Of a stretch of 64,000 bases of DNA, positions 1 through 9,724 are shown in pieces. Under the pieces are notes generated by a model. The model was not told where the DNA came from. It saw only the letters and a program-made list of their open reading frames with translations, and ran no database searches. Positions within the stretch are counted from its first letter, which is position 1. Every line of letters begins with the position of its first letter. Made by a program: the position numbers and the translations under genes. The DNA comes from Pseudoips prasinana. Taxonomy: Eukaryota > Arthropoda > Insecta > Lepidoptera > Nolidae. The stretch spans positions 13,144,001 through 13,208,000 of the forward strand of contig OX621237.1 of NCBI GenBank assembly GCA_951640165.1, read 5' to 3'.

Positions 1-174
1 TGTTTTGGTTTATTTCATATAAATTAAATATTTATTACTAAATAATCAGAGGATTCTGTACATGTAATTGAAAAGTCTTAAATTCAATAAACCAGAAGGA
101 TTGCATAAATTCATTTAAATATCAAAGCTTGCAAGTGCCTTATAAAAATATATATTTTAAACCTACTGTGGTTT

Positions 175-370
175 AATTGTGGTGAAGCGGTTAAGACATT
201 TGCTTCCCCACTTTGTATACTGGTTTCAAAACCCTTACAGGAGAACTATTTGTATGACCCACAAGTACTTCTAAGTCTGGGTGTGTTAATTATGGTTGGA
301 CTTACAAACATAATAACCCCTCAACTCAGGGAATAACTTAAATGTATGGGTGCTCTTTTTAAAATAAAAT
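175..370 (+). repeat. tRNA-derived SINE, copy 1
   Basis: The head reads like a degenerate tRNA gene, with an A-box-like GTGGTGAAGCGGTTAAG and a B-box-like GGTTTCAAAACCC. It is followed by a body with TGTATGACCCACAAGTACTT and an A-rich end (TTTTTAAAATAAAATT). The same layout, with the GACCCA motif and a TTTTTAAATAAAA tail, occurs inverted at 25953-26182, which supports a SINE family over a real tRNA gene. Confidence 0.65.
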
Positions 371-964
371 TAAAATGTGGAGCAATGATGTGAGTTTAGT
401 CTAAACGATAAAATGCCTAAAAAATTCTTCACTTAAAAGATGCAAAAAATTATGTGGAAACACAAAAGTACAAAGTGAAATGCCAGAATATGAGATACAA
501 GAATGGTTTTGATCATAATTAAAAACAAAGAACTACTTGCAGCGGCATGCTGGGTTATATATGACTTACACCTACCTACTTAATCGAGACTACCTACTGC
601 ATACATTAGCGTACAGCAGTCTCACTACATCGATGTCTGATAAATGATTGGTATCAGCATTATATTTTATGTCCGTTTTTAGCAAACTACACTTTTAATG
701 TTACACGAAGGAAAACCTGTCATTGGCCTTCCCTTTATATTGTATCATGTAAATTGTGTTATTATCTGTATCGCTGTTGGTTTTCTTAATAAATACATGT
801 AAACAACTAAATAAGACCAGTTTATCTCCAAAGTTTGTGATTTTCAATATCTTTAATAATAATATTTAAAGGAAAATATAGCATCTTTTTAATTTATCTG
901 TGTCATCTTAAATTTTTAGTCAACTGAAGTATAGCTAAATATAAGCAGACTATTTATAAAAACA

Positions 965-1271
965 ATATTGAAATGAAATAATTGTTTAATTTCAAAGATA
1001 TGCATCTTATTTGTACTGCAATTCTTCAGCAATAAAGAATGAGATGTTAATACAAGGTGTATCATAAGAAATGGATGTAACTTAAGGAGTTTAACATATT
1101 ATGTAGAACAATCTAGTTTTGTTTTAATGATTTCAGTGTCATGGTTAGTTAGCACTGCTTAAGTTACAACCACTTTATAATACAGCTTGTATTAACATCT
1201 TATTTTTTATTGCTGAAGGATTGCAGTACAAATAAGATTAATATCTTTGAAATAAAAAATATTTTATTTCA
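965..1271. repeat. Foldback MITE
   Basis: The left arm (about 965-1090) and the right arm (about 1155-1271) are inverted repeats of each other, with scattered mismatches. Matching pieces include TTTCAAAGATAT / ATATCTTTGAAA, CTTATTTGTACTGCAAT / ATTGCAGTACAAATAAG, GATGTTAATACAAG / CTTGTATTAACATC and GTAACTTAAG / CTTAAGTTAC. There is no coding capacity. I read it as a non-autonomous DNA transposon inside the SS18 intron. Confidence 0.7.
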
Positions 1272-1670
1272 TGCTTCCAAATTTCTTTGTTTTAAGGATC
1301 TTAGAAATACCACATGCAATCAGTGATGCCACATTCTGGCCCAACAACACCCAAAGGAAGAACAAAAACCAGCACAATTTCATTGTGATATTGAGAAATT
1401 ATTTGAGAATAATACCATCATTTAGGGATGAAAGTCACAGTGTAACTATGCTTATGATACGCAACTCCAAGTCTGATTAGAGGAGCCGATTGGTTAATCA
1501 GCTCCTAAAATTGTAGACTGAGCTTAGTTTTTAACTGAGAAAACTCATGTAGTTTTCTCAGTTAACTTTCTGACACTGAATTGATTATTAATGACAAGTC
1601 ATTAAAAGCAAGCTAAATGGAACAATAAGGACTAATTGTAATACTCTAAACAATAAATCAGAATATTTAC

Positions 1671-1892
1671 CGGGAGTATAGTCTGGATATTTTGATTAAC
1701 ATCTGCTACAGATGCTAAATACACCAAATTCCGGTGTAAAACTTGTTGATACTGATGGCATTCCATTAATTGACCTTTAGCTTGATATTCTTGAATTGTT
1801 TGTATTAGATGTGCATTCTCATCTAACATTTTCTGGATTTGTGCCGGACTCAAAGGGGGCCGATTTCCTCGTGGTGCGAAAGCGACCGACAT
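1671..1892 (-). CDS. SS18: SS18/SYT-family coactivator, first coding exon
   Basis: The exon codes 74 residues beginning MSVAFAPRGNRPPLSP and ending at QTILP. This matches the start of the SNH domain of SS18/SS18L1: the IQKMLDEN...LIQ...EYQ..G...EC.QYQQ.LHRNLVYLA..AD.NQN pattern is conserved. SS18 proteins are nuclear subunits of the BAF (SWI/SNF) chromatin-remodelling complex, and the SNH domain binds Brahma-type ATPases. The start is the family's usual MSVAFA methionine. After the proline codon the minus strand reads GTAAATATT, a splice donor in phase 0. The apparent extra residues after ILP are therefore intron. The QPGY-rich C-terminus must lie off the left edge. The gene is partial in this window. 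Confidence 0.9.
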
Positions 1893-3600
1893 GGTGTAGT
1901 TTTACTTCGTTAGGTAGATTCAGTTGGGTCACTTCAAACGATATGCTACAATGTATCCAGCAAACGAAAACATAAATCTTAATCACTGAGAAATATTATT
2001 TTTAACAAGCTAATTGTACTAACGATTTGCTAAAATACATTTTTTTTTGATGCAGACAAACTATTGTAGACTGAGAATATATAAGCACCATAGATAATAC
2101 TTTCATATATATACATAGTACTCTGTGGATAATACACTAATAAGCACTACCTACGTTTAGTTTTTCTGAGAAATGTTCACTTTCGCTCATGCCGCCCAAA
2201 GAGTATTTAAACCTGATAGAGCCAATAGTTCGCCGACATGCGACAGAGGGAACTGTGGATATTATAAAAAGGAGTAGAATTTCCATACATTCTACTCCTT
2301 TATTTTCCTCCGTAGTTCAAGGAAGGCTCAACCCGTAAAAGTGTTTACAAAGTTCTGAGTGATAAGCAGCGCTTTAAGATTATTTTGATAAATCCTAGGT
2401 TGGGAGAGTTTTGTAACGGAGCGGAGATGGAATAAAAACCTATACTTAGCGTACTTAGTAGACATCGTGATCAGGAACAAAAACTTCAAAAAAAAAAGTA
2501 AACAATTTAATGATCAATCTGAATCAAAAAATAAATTGAACTATAAGAAAAACTTATTTCCAATTCCTATTTTTCATCAGCAACGTCTAACAACCGGAAA
2601 ATCATTCACATTAATAAGTATAATTCTCTGAAAAAAAAACCAACCAGGTGAAAATGGTTATAGAACAGCTATTTTGTAAGATTAAGAAGAATGAGATGGA
2701 TTTATGGATTATATCATAAATGGATTACTAGTCCAAAGCTAATGATCAGAATTAAGACTGAGGTTTTCGGTATGAATTTAGCTGAAACCTAGAAAATTAA
2801 AAAGAATTTGTATGGAAGGACCCTACAATGACAAAAGATATTGTTAATAAACAGATAAAGAATGAATGATGAAGCTAAGAAAATTTAAGATGGAAGAAGC
2901 ACTATGCTGATGGGACCACGCATTGCACTGGTGCCAAAGAAAAGGAACTCAATTTCTGTATCTCGGGAGTAACCATAATAAAAATCTCAGCTCAACTGAC
3001 AATCGTTTACTTTAATGTCCTTCTCATCGTTCTGTCTTTATCCACTCTTCGTTACTTATTCAACCTATTCTCCTGTGGAATGCACTGCCTTTAGAAGTTA
3101 GGATTTAGGACAATGGAGACATTAACGCAAGGCGTACCCCTCTGCTGGCCATACGGTGCCCCTTGGCCATACACGTTATAACAAACTGTTTCACTCGAAA
3201 CTCGGCCATTTGGTGTCGTTTCGTGTCGCAAAGGAGTGCTCCGTAAAAATAGTGAATAGTGCGGTAATTTGGTGCAAAAGGCGATCAGCGATATCAAACT
3301 TACGGGAAAACGGTATTTCCTATCTTTTGTCAAATGTGTGTTTCATGTTTCATAATTTTGATTGAAATGAACTACCAATTGGTTGGGGACAAACTGCCTT
3401 AAATTTATGATTGAATGAATGTTCGAATGAACGTAACATTGTTTTAAAATGCTGTGTTGGTTGTTATAACATATTGGATTCTTATTTTAGAACGAATTAT
3501 AAGTTGTTTTAGAAGATTTGTTCAAATATTTTTAGATATTTAAGGTTCCTAAATTTATCTTAGTATCGAAGTTACTCAACGACTAATTTTATTAAATTTA
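1893..3600. other. SS18 upstream region, intergenic
   Basis: This is the 5' flank of SS18. The promoter is presumably in the first few hundred bases, but I see no clear TATA box. A small hairpin with a 12-bp stem (AAGGAGTAGAAT / ATTCTACTCCTT) and an 8-nt loop sits at 2269-2300. The frames at 3091-3333 and 3156-3365 overlap on opposite strands and have no recognisable product. The rest is AT-rich with no gene that I can support. Confidence 0.5.
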
Positions 3601-3619
3601 AACAGGTTTCCGAAGGATC

Positions 3620-4030
3620 TAAAGCTGAATGAACTATGGATACAATTTTGTGTCAATATTCAAACTGAAATGTAAGAAGAGGCAGTGTGATTTGCTCGGA
3701 ATATTTTACGCCGAAAAGTATTCAAACTCTTGTGAACAACGGAATACAGGACATAAGAAACTGCTTATAGCACTATATATCGACGCTGGACTGGTTGCAG
3801 TGCTTCGGATGAAGCTACAGCAAAGAGTCTTATGCATTACCTACAATGTCTTGAAATAACAAGTCAATCAGCTTCGTTGTATTTAGGACTGGAAATTAAG
3901 TGATCCAAAGATGGTTCTGTTTTCATTGCACAAGAATTAGCTACTCTAAGCAGATTTTGGAGCGATTTAACATGAAGAACTACATTCTTGTTTCCACACC
4001 GATTGAGAAATCGACTATATGACTACCAAT
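3620..4030 (+). pseudogene. Copia-type reverse transcriptase remnant
   Basis: Broken reading frames resemble the second half of a Ty1/copia reverse transcriptase. A KLLIALYIDAGLVA block stands where YVDDGLVA is expected. It is followed by an ATAKSL...YLQ..EI stretch and then LGLEIK.SKDGSVFIAQE. There are in-frame stops and at least one frameshift, and the catalytic YVDD is changed to YIDA, so it is dead. The nearby broken copia element at 10.3-14 kb is on the other strand, so this is a separate insertion. It ends close to the A-rich tail at 4025-4092. Confidence 0.7.
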
Positions 4031-4092
4031 ATGTCCTGACTATTTAAAAGCAATTTTATAAGTCTAAGTGAATAAAAACCTTTTTTTTTATT
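4025..4092 (+). repeat. Dispersed retroelement 3' tail (shared with 30598-30660)
   Basis: The stretch with CTGACTATTTAAAAGC, AAGTCTAAGTGAATAAAAACC and a T/A-rich end recurs at 30598-30660 with CTGACTATTTACAAGC and AAGTCTACGTGAATAAAAACC. This looks like the shared 3' end of a LINE or SINE family; AATAAA would be its polyadenylation signal. The clade is not clear. Confidence 0.55.
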
Positions 4093-5160
4093 TTTGCCGC
4101 CAAATGCCTTAGTATCTGCAGTTACAACTGTAACTTTTTCGGTACAAACTTAATTTTAATTTCTTACATTTTAATAGTTATTTTTTACTGTCTGTGTTGG
4201 CGACGGACCCAGGCAACTTTCGGCCGGCAACTCATCCTAGCTACGGGAGGTGCAGAACTATCGCAGCCAATCACGTTTCACGTAAATATCCAAAACATTT
4301 TAGCAAAAATGACGATGGTACAGGCAGCGACATCAAGCGGCCGTTTGAGTAAACTTTTCGCAACTTTAATTAACATTTATAACGAATTTAGGTCATTGCG
4401 AGTGCTTGTTTTGGATAATTACGACAGATATACTTATAAACTAATTATGTTTAATTGATATTTTCATAAAACTTTAATATTTTGGTAGATATAAGCAAAT
4501 TAAATTTAGATTATTTTTCACAGCTAGGTTTTAGGTTTTACAAAGTTTAAACCTATGTATTTGCATTATTTTCACCTATATCTATAACATATAAAAATTT
4601 CATTCACCTAACCCTAGGAATCTAGAAGTTATAACTAAATCTAGATTTCTAGGTTTTCCAGTCATACCTAGGCCATCTGGGTTACCTAGGCTGTATCAAA
4701 TTATTGTTATCATATAAAGATGAGCTAGTTCTACGAAGATTAGACTAGACTGAGACCTAGAATAATCTAGGTCATGAGATACGGACCTAGGTAGCCTAGA
4801 TAGGTTTTTTGCCTATATCTTTTTAATGGTTATAGCTATATGTAACCTGATTGTTTTATTGGATAGCCCTAATTGAGGCCTTACAGAGCATACCAAATTT
4901 GTAAGGGTCATATGGCGGAAAGCTGAGTTATTAAACGTTTTCTTTTGGCAGACGCTTAGCTACCTCGAAACTGTACCGTAACGACGACAGTTTCATAAAA
5001 AGCGCTATAACTCAGTTATTTCGCTATATACCTATTTATATATGTATATTTTGGTTCGTAATTTTATTTTACACCCCAGAAAAATAAGGGTGTCATTATA
5101 AATCCAACTTTGGGAAATTTTTTGTAAAATTGATAACTTTGTTCAGTGGGTATTACGATA
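4093..5160. other. Intergenic stretch with a CTAG-rich cluster
   Basis: I see no gene here. Between about 4608 and 4803 the tetranucleotide CTAG occurs at least a dozen times, often as CCTAGG or TCTAGA, far above chance in AT-rich DNA. Nothing else stands out. Confidence 0.6.
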
Positions 5161-5294
5161 TTACGTTTTAAAATGTTTTACCCAAATGTGAAAGGAGGGT
5201 ATTCTTGGTTTAGGCGCTTCGCGCTGATTGGTGAACCCTAAAGAACAAAGAAATCAATTCTGTATATAAACTGTGCGATTTTCCTGGGTATTCA
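5160..5294 (+). repeat. Possible LTR, 5' part, split by the Jockey LINE
   Basis: This flank contains TGTATATAAAC, a TATA-box-like motif at about 5262-5272. It ends in CCTGGGTATTCA at 5283-5294, which is repeated with one change at 9628-9639 after the LINE poly(A). Joined in the mind to 9640-9724, which carries AATAAA and ends near AACA, it resembles an LTR with promoter, R region and poly(A) signal. No partner LTR was found, so the assignment is tentative. Confidence 0.35.
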
Positions 5295-5382
5295 GTTTCT
5301 TGTTGGTTCTTCTTCTCGGAACGCTCCGGGAGCGAACCAACGTAAATTCCGGTAGTTGTTAGGCTCTTAAAACCATCACAAG

Positions 5383-6414
5383 ATGGCCGCCCCCATACCC
5401 GCCTCCATGGTAGACATTACCAAGGATCCACGCTTCATTGAGGCTGCCTTCAAGGTCCTCAAGTCTGACCCAGTTATCTGGGCAAACTTGATGGAGTCAG
5501 TGAAGACCAAGCTCATGTTAGACGATCCCCCTTGCTCCGGCACATCTGCGCAGGAGAATCTCAATCTCTCTGTCCCCTCCTCTTCTGCCCCGTTCACACA
5601 GACGGACAGACAATCACCACTCCCCCGCAACCGCACCCCCTCTCCATCTCAGCCGCTACTATTCGTTGAGGAAGAGATGGACGTCGTGCAACCCGACAGC
5701 GACGACGATTCCCACGACAAGTGGCTTACTGTCAAGCGCAAAGGGAAAGCTGATAAGCGGACCCGCGCTGACAAGTCGTCGTCGTCATCCTCGGCCAGCT
5801 CCTCGGGCTCTGACTCTGAGTGTTCAACTCAGAACAAGAGCAAGAAGAGCGCCAGGAGGCCTCGCAGTAAGCGCAACGCTTCAAAACCTCAGGCGCAGAC
5901 TAGCTCCGCCAAGCCCCAACCAAGCCCTCCCCCGCTCATGTCCTTGGATGTCCAAAAGACATCCCTGCGACCAGCAAGACCCCACTGGCCTCTGCCAGAC
6001 TACGTCCCTTCGACCGCACCCAAGGCTGCGGGTGAGGCGGTCGCCCCTAAAGCTGGGCCAGTCCCAGCTAAAGAGGCGTCCCCCAAACCCTCAACCAGCG
6101 CGACCCCTCCCGCCCCAGTCCAATCGGGCTGGGCTTACAACCCGCTGACTAAGAAGTCACAGGCTCCAAAGGCCCCGGCCAAAGGAGCCCAGACTCCTAA
6201 GTCATCAGTCCCAGCGCCCAAAACCAAGGCGCCCCAAGCGAATAGCAAAGGGCGCGCCTCAGGTTTTGCCGAGCGCATTAAGACTCAAGGTTGGGAGTTG
6301 CTCGACCAGTTTGAGGACCTCTCCCAGAGGGCCGAAGCTGATCCGACCAACATCCAACTGGCCATCGACGCGGCTCACGTATACCGCCGCTTTATCAAAT
6401 CCCTACAACCGTAA
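5383..6414 (+). CDS. LINE ORF1 protein (343 aa, gag-like)
   Basis: ORF1 of the Jockey-type LINE. A role as an RNA-binding particle protein is expected from its position, not from a recognised domain. The N-terminus (about residues 8-45) is compact and partly helical-looking. Residues about 115-170 are Ser-rich then Lys/Arg-rich (KSKKSARRPRSKRN). The middle is Pro/Ala/Lys-rich and looks disordered. The last 60 residues (from about SGFAERIKTQGWELLDQF) look like a folded helical domain. I see no CCHC zinc knuckles and no obvious RRM, which is unusual for Jockey-clade ORF1. The stop TAA overlaps the start of ORF2 as TAATG at 6412-6416. Confidence 0.85.
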   Translation: MAAPIPASMVDITKDPRFIEAAFKVLKSDPVIWANLMESVKTKLMLDDPPCSGTSAQENLNLSVPSSSAPFTQTDRQSPLPRNRTPSPSQPLLFVEEEMDVVQPDSDDDSHDKWLTVKRKGKADKRTRADKSSSSSSASSSGSDSECSTQNKSKKSARRPRSKRNASKPQAQTSSAKPQPSPPPLMSLDVQKTSLRPARPHWPLPDYVPSTAPKAAGEAVAPKAGPVPAKEASPKPSTSATPPAPVQSGWAYNPLTKKSQAPKAPAKGAQTPKSSVPAPKTKAPQANSKGRASGFAERIKTQGWELLDQFEDLSQRAEADPTNIQLAIDAAHVYRRFIKSLQP

Positions 6415-9368
6415 TGGCTGTACACCCGCTAATGACTACCCAACTCACTAGCAGACTAAAACCCAGATCTTTAAAGATCGGGTTTTACAACGCTGACGGA
6501 CTAGCAAGACAACGCGATGAAGTCGCAGCATTCCTCTGCGATCATCAACTTGATCTCCTCCTCGTCCAAGAGACCTTCCTTAAACCGAACAAACGGAGAA
6601 GTCCTACGGTTGCCAACTATCGAATAGTTCGCAACGATAGGACCCACTCCACCAAAGGGGGCACGCTGATTTACTTTAAGAAATCATTGCATTGCGTACC
6701 TTTGGACCCCCCCGAGCTGAAGAACATCGAAGTCTCTGTCTGCCGAATAGGTATGACAGGCCATCAGCCAATCACTATAGTCTCGGCCTACCTTCCCCCA
6801 GTCAAGGAAATGCTACGTAGCGACCTACAAGCATTGTATGACTTAGATAGCTCTGTCATTGTGGCAGGCGATCTAAACTCCAAGCACCAGCAATGGAGCT
6901 GCCGTTCGAGTAACTTGAACGGCCGCGCACTTGCTGATCACTTGGCAATCATACCGTTCGACCCTATAGTTCCTCTCGAACCGACCCACTTCCCCAAAAT
7001 TGACAATCACCGACCCGACATACTCGATATTGCACTCCTTAAGAATATAAACCTACGTTTGGCTTCTGTAGAAGTGCACCACGAGTTAGACTCTGACCAT
7101 AGGCCTGTCGTCCTTAGCCTTGCCTCCCGCACAAGCCACTCCGGCGCGGACAGCAACCTCCCACCCAGATATGTAACCGACTGGCAGAAACTTGAGAGCA
7201 AACTCAAGTCAGCCACGTCGGTGCACTTAGACTCAATCCCGTCCCTCATAGAGACCCCTGAACAAACGATCGCAGCTATCGGATCGTTCACGACTCACGT
7301 TCAAATCCAAGTGAACGAATGTTCCCGGGAGGTCCCAGCGGCTGACGATTTCAGACGCTGGAAGCTCCCGGACGATTTGCGTGAGCTAGTGACCGAGAAG
7401 AATGCGGCCATCAGAGCCTACGACTCTTATAACACCGAAGAAAACCGCACTCGAATGCGTGACCTACTGCGTACAGTACGGGAGCGTATGATCGAATCGT
7501 GGAATTCCAAGTGGGATAAGACGTTAGACGAGATTCAACCCTCGCGGAGGGCCTTTTGGCAGCTCTGCAAGCGACTTAAGACAGACACCGACTGGACCAT
7601 CCCCCCGCTGACGCGTCCGAATCAACGCCCTGCGTTCGATGACGACGAAAAAGCTGAATGCATGGCCGACAATCTAGAGACCCAATGTTCTCCCAGCAAC
7701 CTACCAGTAGACCCGGATCACCTCAATGAGGTCGACTCCGAGGTAGAACGTAGGCTCGCCATCCCCCTTCCTCCGACCTCAACTGCGCCCTCCCGGGAGG
7801 ACGCCGACGTCGACGACGACGACGATCCCCTGAGGCCAGTAACTATCGACGAAGTTAAAACTCTGATCAGAGAACTCCGCCCCCGCAAAGCCCCCGGATA
7901 TGACGGACTCACCAATCGCGTTTTCAAGCAACTCCCGTTGCTTCTACTCAGCCTGATGGTCGCGATATTCAACGCGGCCTTCTCCAACAACATCTTTCCA
8001 CACCAGTGGAAACAGGCGAACGTGATTGGTATCCCGAAACCCGGCAAACCCAAATCCGACCCGGCGAATTACCGCCCCATTAGCCTCCTCTGCGCCATGG
8101 GGAAACTCTATGAGCGTATCATCCACGCCCGTTTGTCGTCGTTTATTCACGCAAACAACATCCTCCCTGACGAGCAGTTTGGCTTTCGAGCCAGACACTC
8201 CAGCGTTCACCAGGTGCATCGCATTGTCGAACACATCCTGGTGAAAGCTGCCCGTCAAAGAGCCCATACAGGAGCACTCTTCTTCGACGTGGCCAAAGCG
8301 TTCGATAAGGTCTGGCACAACGGCTTATTATATAAGCTGCTTCTACTCAAAGTGCCTGACCGTCTCGTGCACATCCTACGAGACTTCCTCACGGATCGAA
8401 CGTTTCGCTACCGCGTCGAGGGAAATTACTCCTCCCTCCGACCGATACGCGCAGGAGTTCCCCAAGGCTCAGTCCTTGCTCCGCTCCTGTTCTCGCTGTA
8501 CACCAGCGACATCCCCAAACCCAAGAAGGCTCATCTAGCCCTCTACGCCGACGACACAGCTCTCTACTACTGTAGTAGAGACCCGTCCGCCATCCACCGA
8601 GAACTCCAATCCTCAGCCGATGCCCTCGGCAAATGGTTTAGGAAGTGGAGGATCGAAGTCAATCCCACCAAGAGCGCCGCCGTGCTCTTCTCCAGGGCCG
8701 ACCCCAAGCCCACCGCAGATCCCGTCCGAATGTTTGGTGAACCGATCCCTTGGGAGAAGAAAGCCAAATATTTGGGAGTGATCCTCGATCAGAAGTTAAA
8801 CTTCAAGGACCATCTGAGATACGCTCGTAACCGTGCCTCATTTGCCCTTTTTCGATTACACTGCCTCCTGAATGCACGCAGTAAAATGTCCCTTGAAAAC
8901 AAGGTGAGAATTTACAAGACGTGCATTCGACCGATGATGACCTATGCGAGCCCGGTCTTCGCGCACGCAAAGAGTTACCTCATCCACTACTTGCAGATAG
9001 TCCAAAACAAGTTTATGCGACGGGCCGTGGGCGCACCATGGTTCGTCCGTAACAAAAGCCTCCATGCCGATTTCCAATTGCCTACCATCAGGCAATGGAT
9101 GAAGCAAACGTCCAAACGGTATTTTGACTCTGCCACTCACCATCCAAGTAAATTGGTGGTACAGGCGATCAACTACACTCCCCTCCGATTCTCAATTAAG
9201 CACCGTCGTCCGAAGCACGTCCTAGACGACTCGGACGACGAGATCACCGTCTACCTTGACCACATCAAATCGATCAGAGACTCTCGCAACACTGCAAAAC
9301 CGATATTTCGTACTCGCCGGATGCGAGTACGACCGCGAACGCGTCGCGACCACCAGCGTCCTCCATGA
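6414..9368 (+). CDS. LINE ORF2 polyprotein: endonuclease and reverse transcriptase (984 aa)
   Basis: The N-terminal third is an APE-type endonuclease, with VQETFL near residue 52, GDLNSKHQQW near 152 and LDSDHRPVVL near 228. The reverse transcriptase follows: RPRKAPGYDGL, IPKPGKPKSDPANYRPISLL, FFDVAKAFDKVWH, AGVPQGSVLAPLLF, and the catalytic LYADDTALYY near residue 710. There is no RNase H domain. The C-terminal region after the RT is basic. RT motifs and domain order fit the Jockey clade. It nicks target DNA and copies the element RNA (target-primed reverse transcription). Its ATG lies within the ORF1 stop (TAATG), so translation is probably by termination-reinitiation, as shown for SART1. 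No inactivating change is seen. Confidence 0.92.
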   Translation: MAVHPLMTTQLTSRLKPRSLKIGFYNADGLARQRDEVAAFLCDHQLDLLLVQETFLKPNKRRSPTVANYRIVRNDRTHSTKGGTLIYFKKSLHCVPLDPPELKNIEVSVCRIGMTGHQPITIVSAYLPPVKEMLRSDLQALYDLDSSVIVAGDLNSKHQQWSCRSSNLNGRALADHLAIIPFDPIVPLEPTHFPKIDNHRPDILDIALLKNINLRLASVEVHHELDSDHRPVVLSLASRTSHSGADSNLPPRYVTDWQKLESKLKSATSVHLDSIPSLIETPEQTIAAIGSFTTHVQIQVNECSREVPAADDFRRWKLPDDLRELVTEKNAAIRAYDSYNTEENRTRMRDLLRTVRERMIESWNSKWDKTLDEIQPSRRAFWQLCKRLKTDTDWTIPPLTRPNQRPAFDDDEKAECMADNLETQCSPSNLPVDPDHLNEVDSEVERRLAIPLPPTSTAPSREDADVDDDDDPLRPVTIDEVKTLIRELRPRKAPGYDGLTNRVFKQLPLLLLSLMVAIFNAAFSNNIFPHQWKQANVIGIPKPGKPKSDPANYRPISLLCAMGKLYERIIHARLSSFIHANNILPDEQFGFRARHSSVHQVHRIVEHILVKAARQRAHTGALFFDVAKAFDKVWHNGLLYKLLLLKVPDRLVHILRDFLTDRTFRYRVEGNYSSLRPIRAGVPQGSVLAPLLFSLYTSDIPKPKKAHLALYADDTALYYCSRDPSAIHRELQSSADALGKWFRKWRIEVNPTKSAAVLFSRADPKPTADPVRMFGEPIPWEKKAKYLGVILDQKLNFKDHLRYARNRASFALFRLHCLLNARSKMSLENKVRIYKTCIRPMMTYASPVFAHAKSYLIHYLQIVQNKFMRRAVGAPWFVRNKSLHADFQLPTIRQWMKQTSKRYFDSATHHPSKLVVQAINYTPLRFSIKHRRPKHVLDDSDDEITVYLDHIKSIRDSRNTAKPIFRTRRMRVRPRTRRDHQRPP

Positions 9369-9592
9369 CCCTTAGTTTGCATATCGTACCGATAAAAAGC
9401 CCCCCTCAACGCGGACGGGGGGCCGCGTCATGTCATTAACGTAGAGCGAAAGTTGCACTAAACTCCCTAAAAACCATGATCTCTCACCCTCTCTCCGTCA
9501 GTATCCGCCCAGAGCCGAGGTTCGAACCCCACACGCTCACCCCTACTGCCCGGTGAAGCAGTAAAAGCCGTAAGGCTAACTGCACACGTCAC

Positions 9593-9627
<35 letters not shown>
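9369..9627 (+). other. LINE 3' UTR and poly(A) tail
   Basis: Short GC-rich 3' UTR with CCATGACCCTTAGTTTGCAT, AACGTAGAGCGA.AGTTGCAC, GTATCCGCCCAGAGCCGAGG and ACTGC.TCACCG-type blocks. These recur in the inverted copy at 20163-20489. It ends in an uninterrupted A-run at about 9597-9627. Confidence 0.85.
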
Positions 9628-9631
<4 letters not shown>

Positions 9632-9639
9632 GATATTCA

Positions 9640-9724
9640 TTCCGTATCCAGCAGTAGTACTAGAAGCAAATTGTAAATAGAAACTCTTGTGAAGTAAATA
9701 AAAGTGAAGATTCTTCGAATTAAC
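9640..9724 (+). repeat. Possible LTR, 3' part
   Basis: This continues the flank interrupted by the LINE. It has GTAAATAAAAGTGAAG (an AATAAA signal) and TTCGAATTAACA, where an LTR could end in CA. See 5160-5294. The downstream GC-richer stretch to about 9990 has no recognisable protein. Confidence 0.3.

Larger units (their letters stand above)
1..1670 (-). other. SS18 intron 1 (partial, runs off left edge)
   Basis: This stretch lies downstream, in the minus direction, of the splice donor that ends the SS18 first coding exon, so I read it as intron. It is AT-rich and has no convincing coding sequence. It holds a tRNA-derived SINE near 175-370 and a foldback MITE at about 965-1271, listed separately. 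The short frame at 1271-1480 begins inside the MITE end and resembles nothing I know. Confidence 0.6.
5295..9627 (+). mobile_element. Full-length Jockey-type non-LTR retrotransposon
   Basis: The element is about 4.33 kb. It has a short 5' UTR, two intact ORFs (5383-6414 and 6414-9368), a GC-rich 3' UTR and a tail of about 30 A ending at 9627. It is flanked by a 12-bp target-site duplication, CCTGGGTATTCA at 5283-5294 and CCTGGATATTCA at 9628-9639, with one mismatch. The 5' UTR can fold: GTTGGTTC and GAACCAAC flank a GC-rich segment at about 5300-5342. The ORFs have no stops or frameshifts, so the insertion is probably young and could be active. A 5'-truncated relative sits inverted at 20163-20489 in the JMJD4 intron. 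Confidence 0.9.

Noticed and set aside
3091..3365. Overlapping frames on both strands
   Set aside because: No recognisable product; neither shows family motifs.
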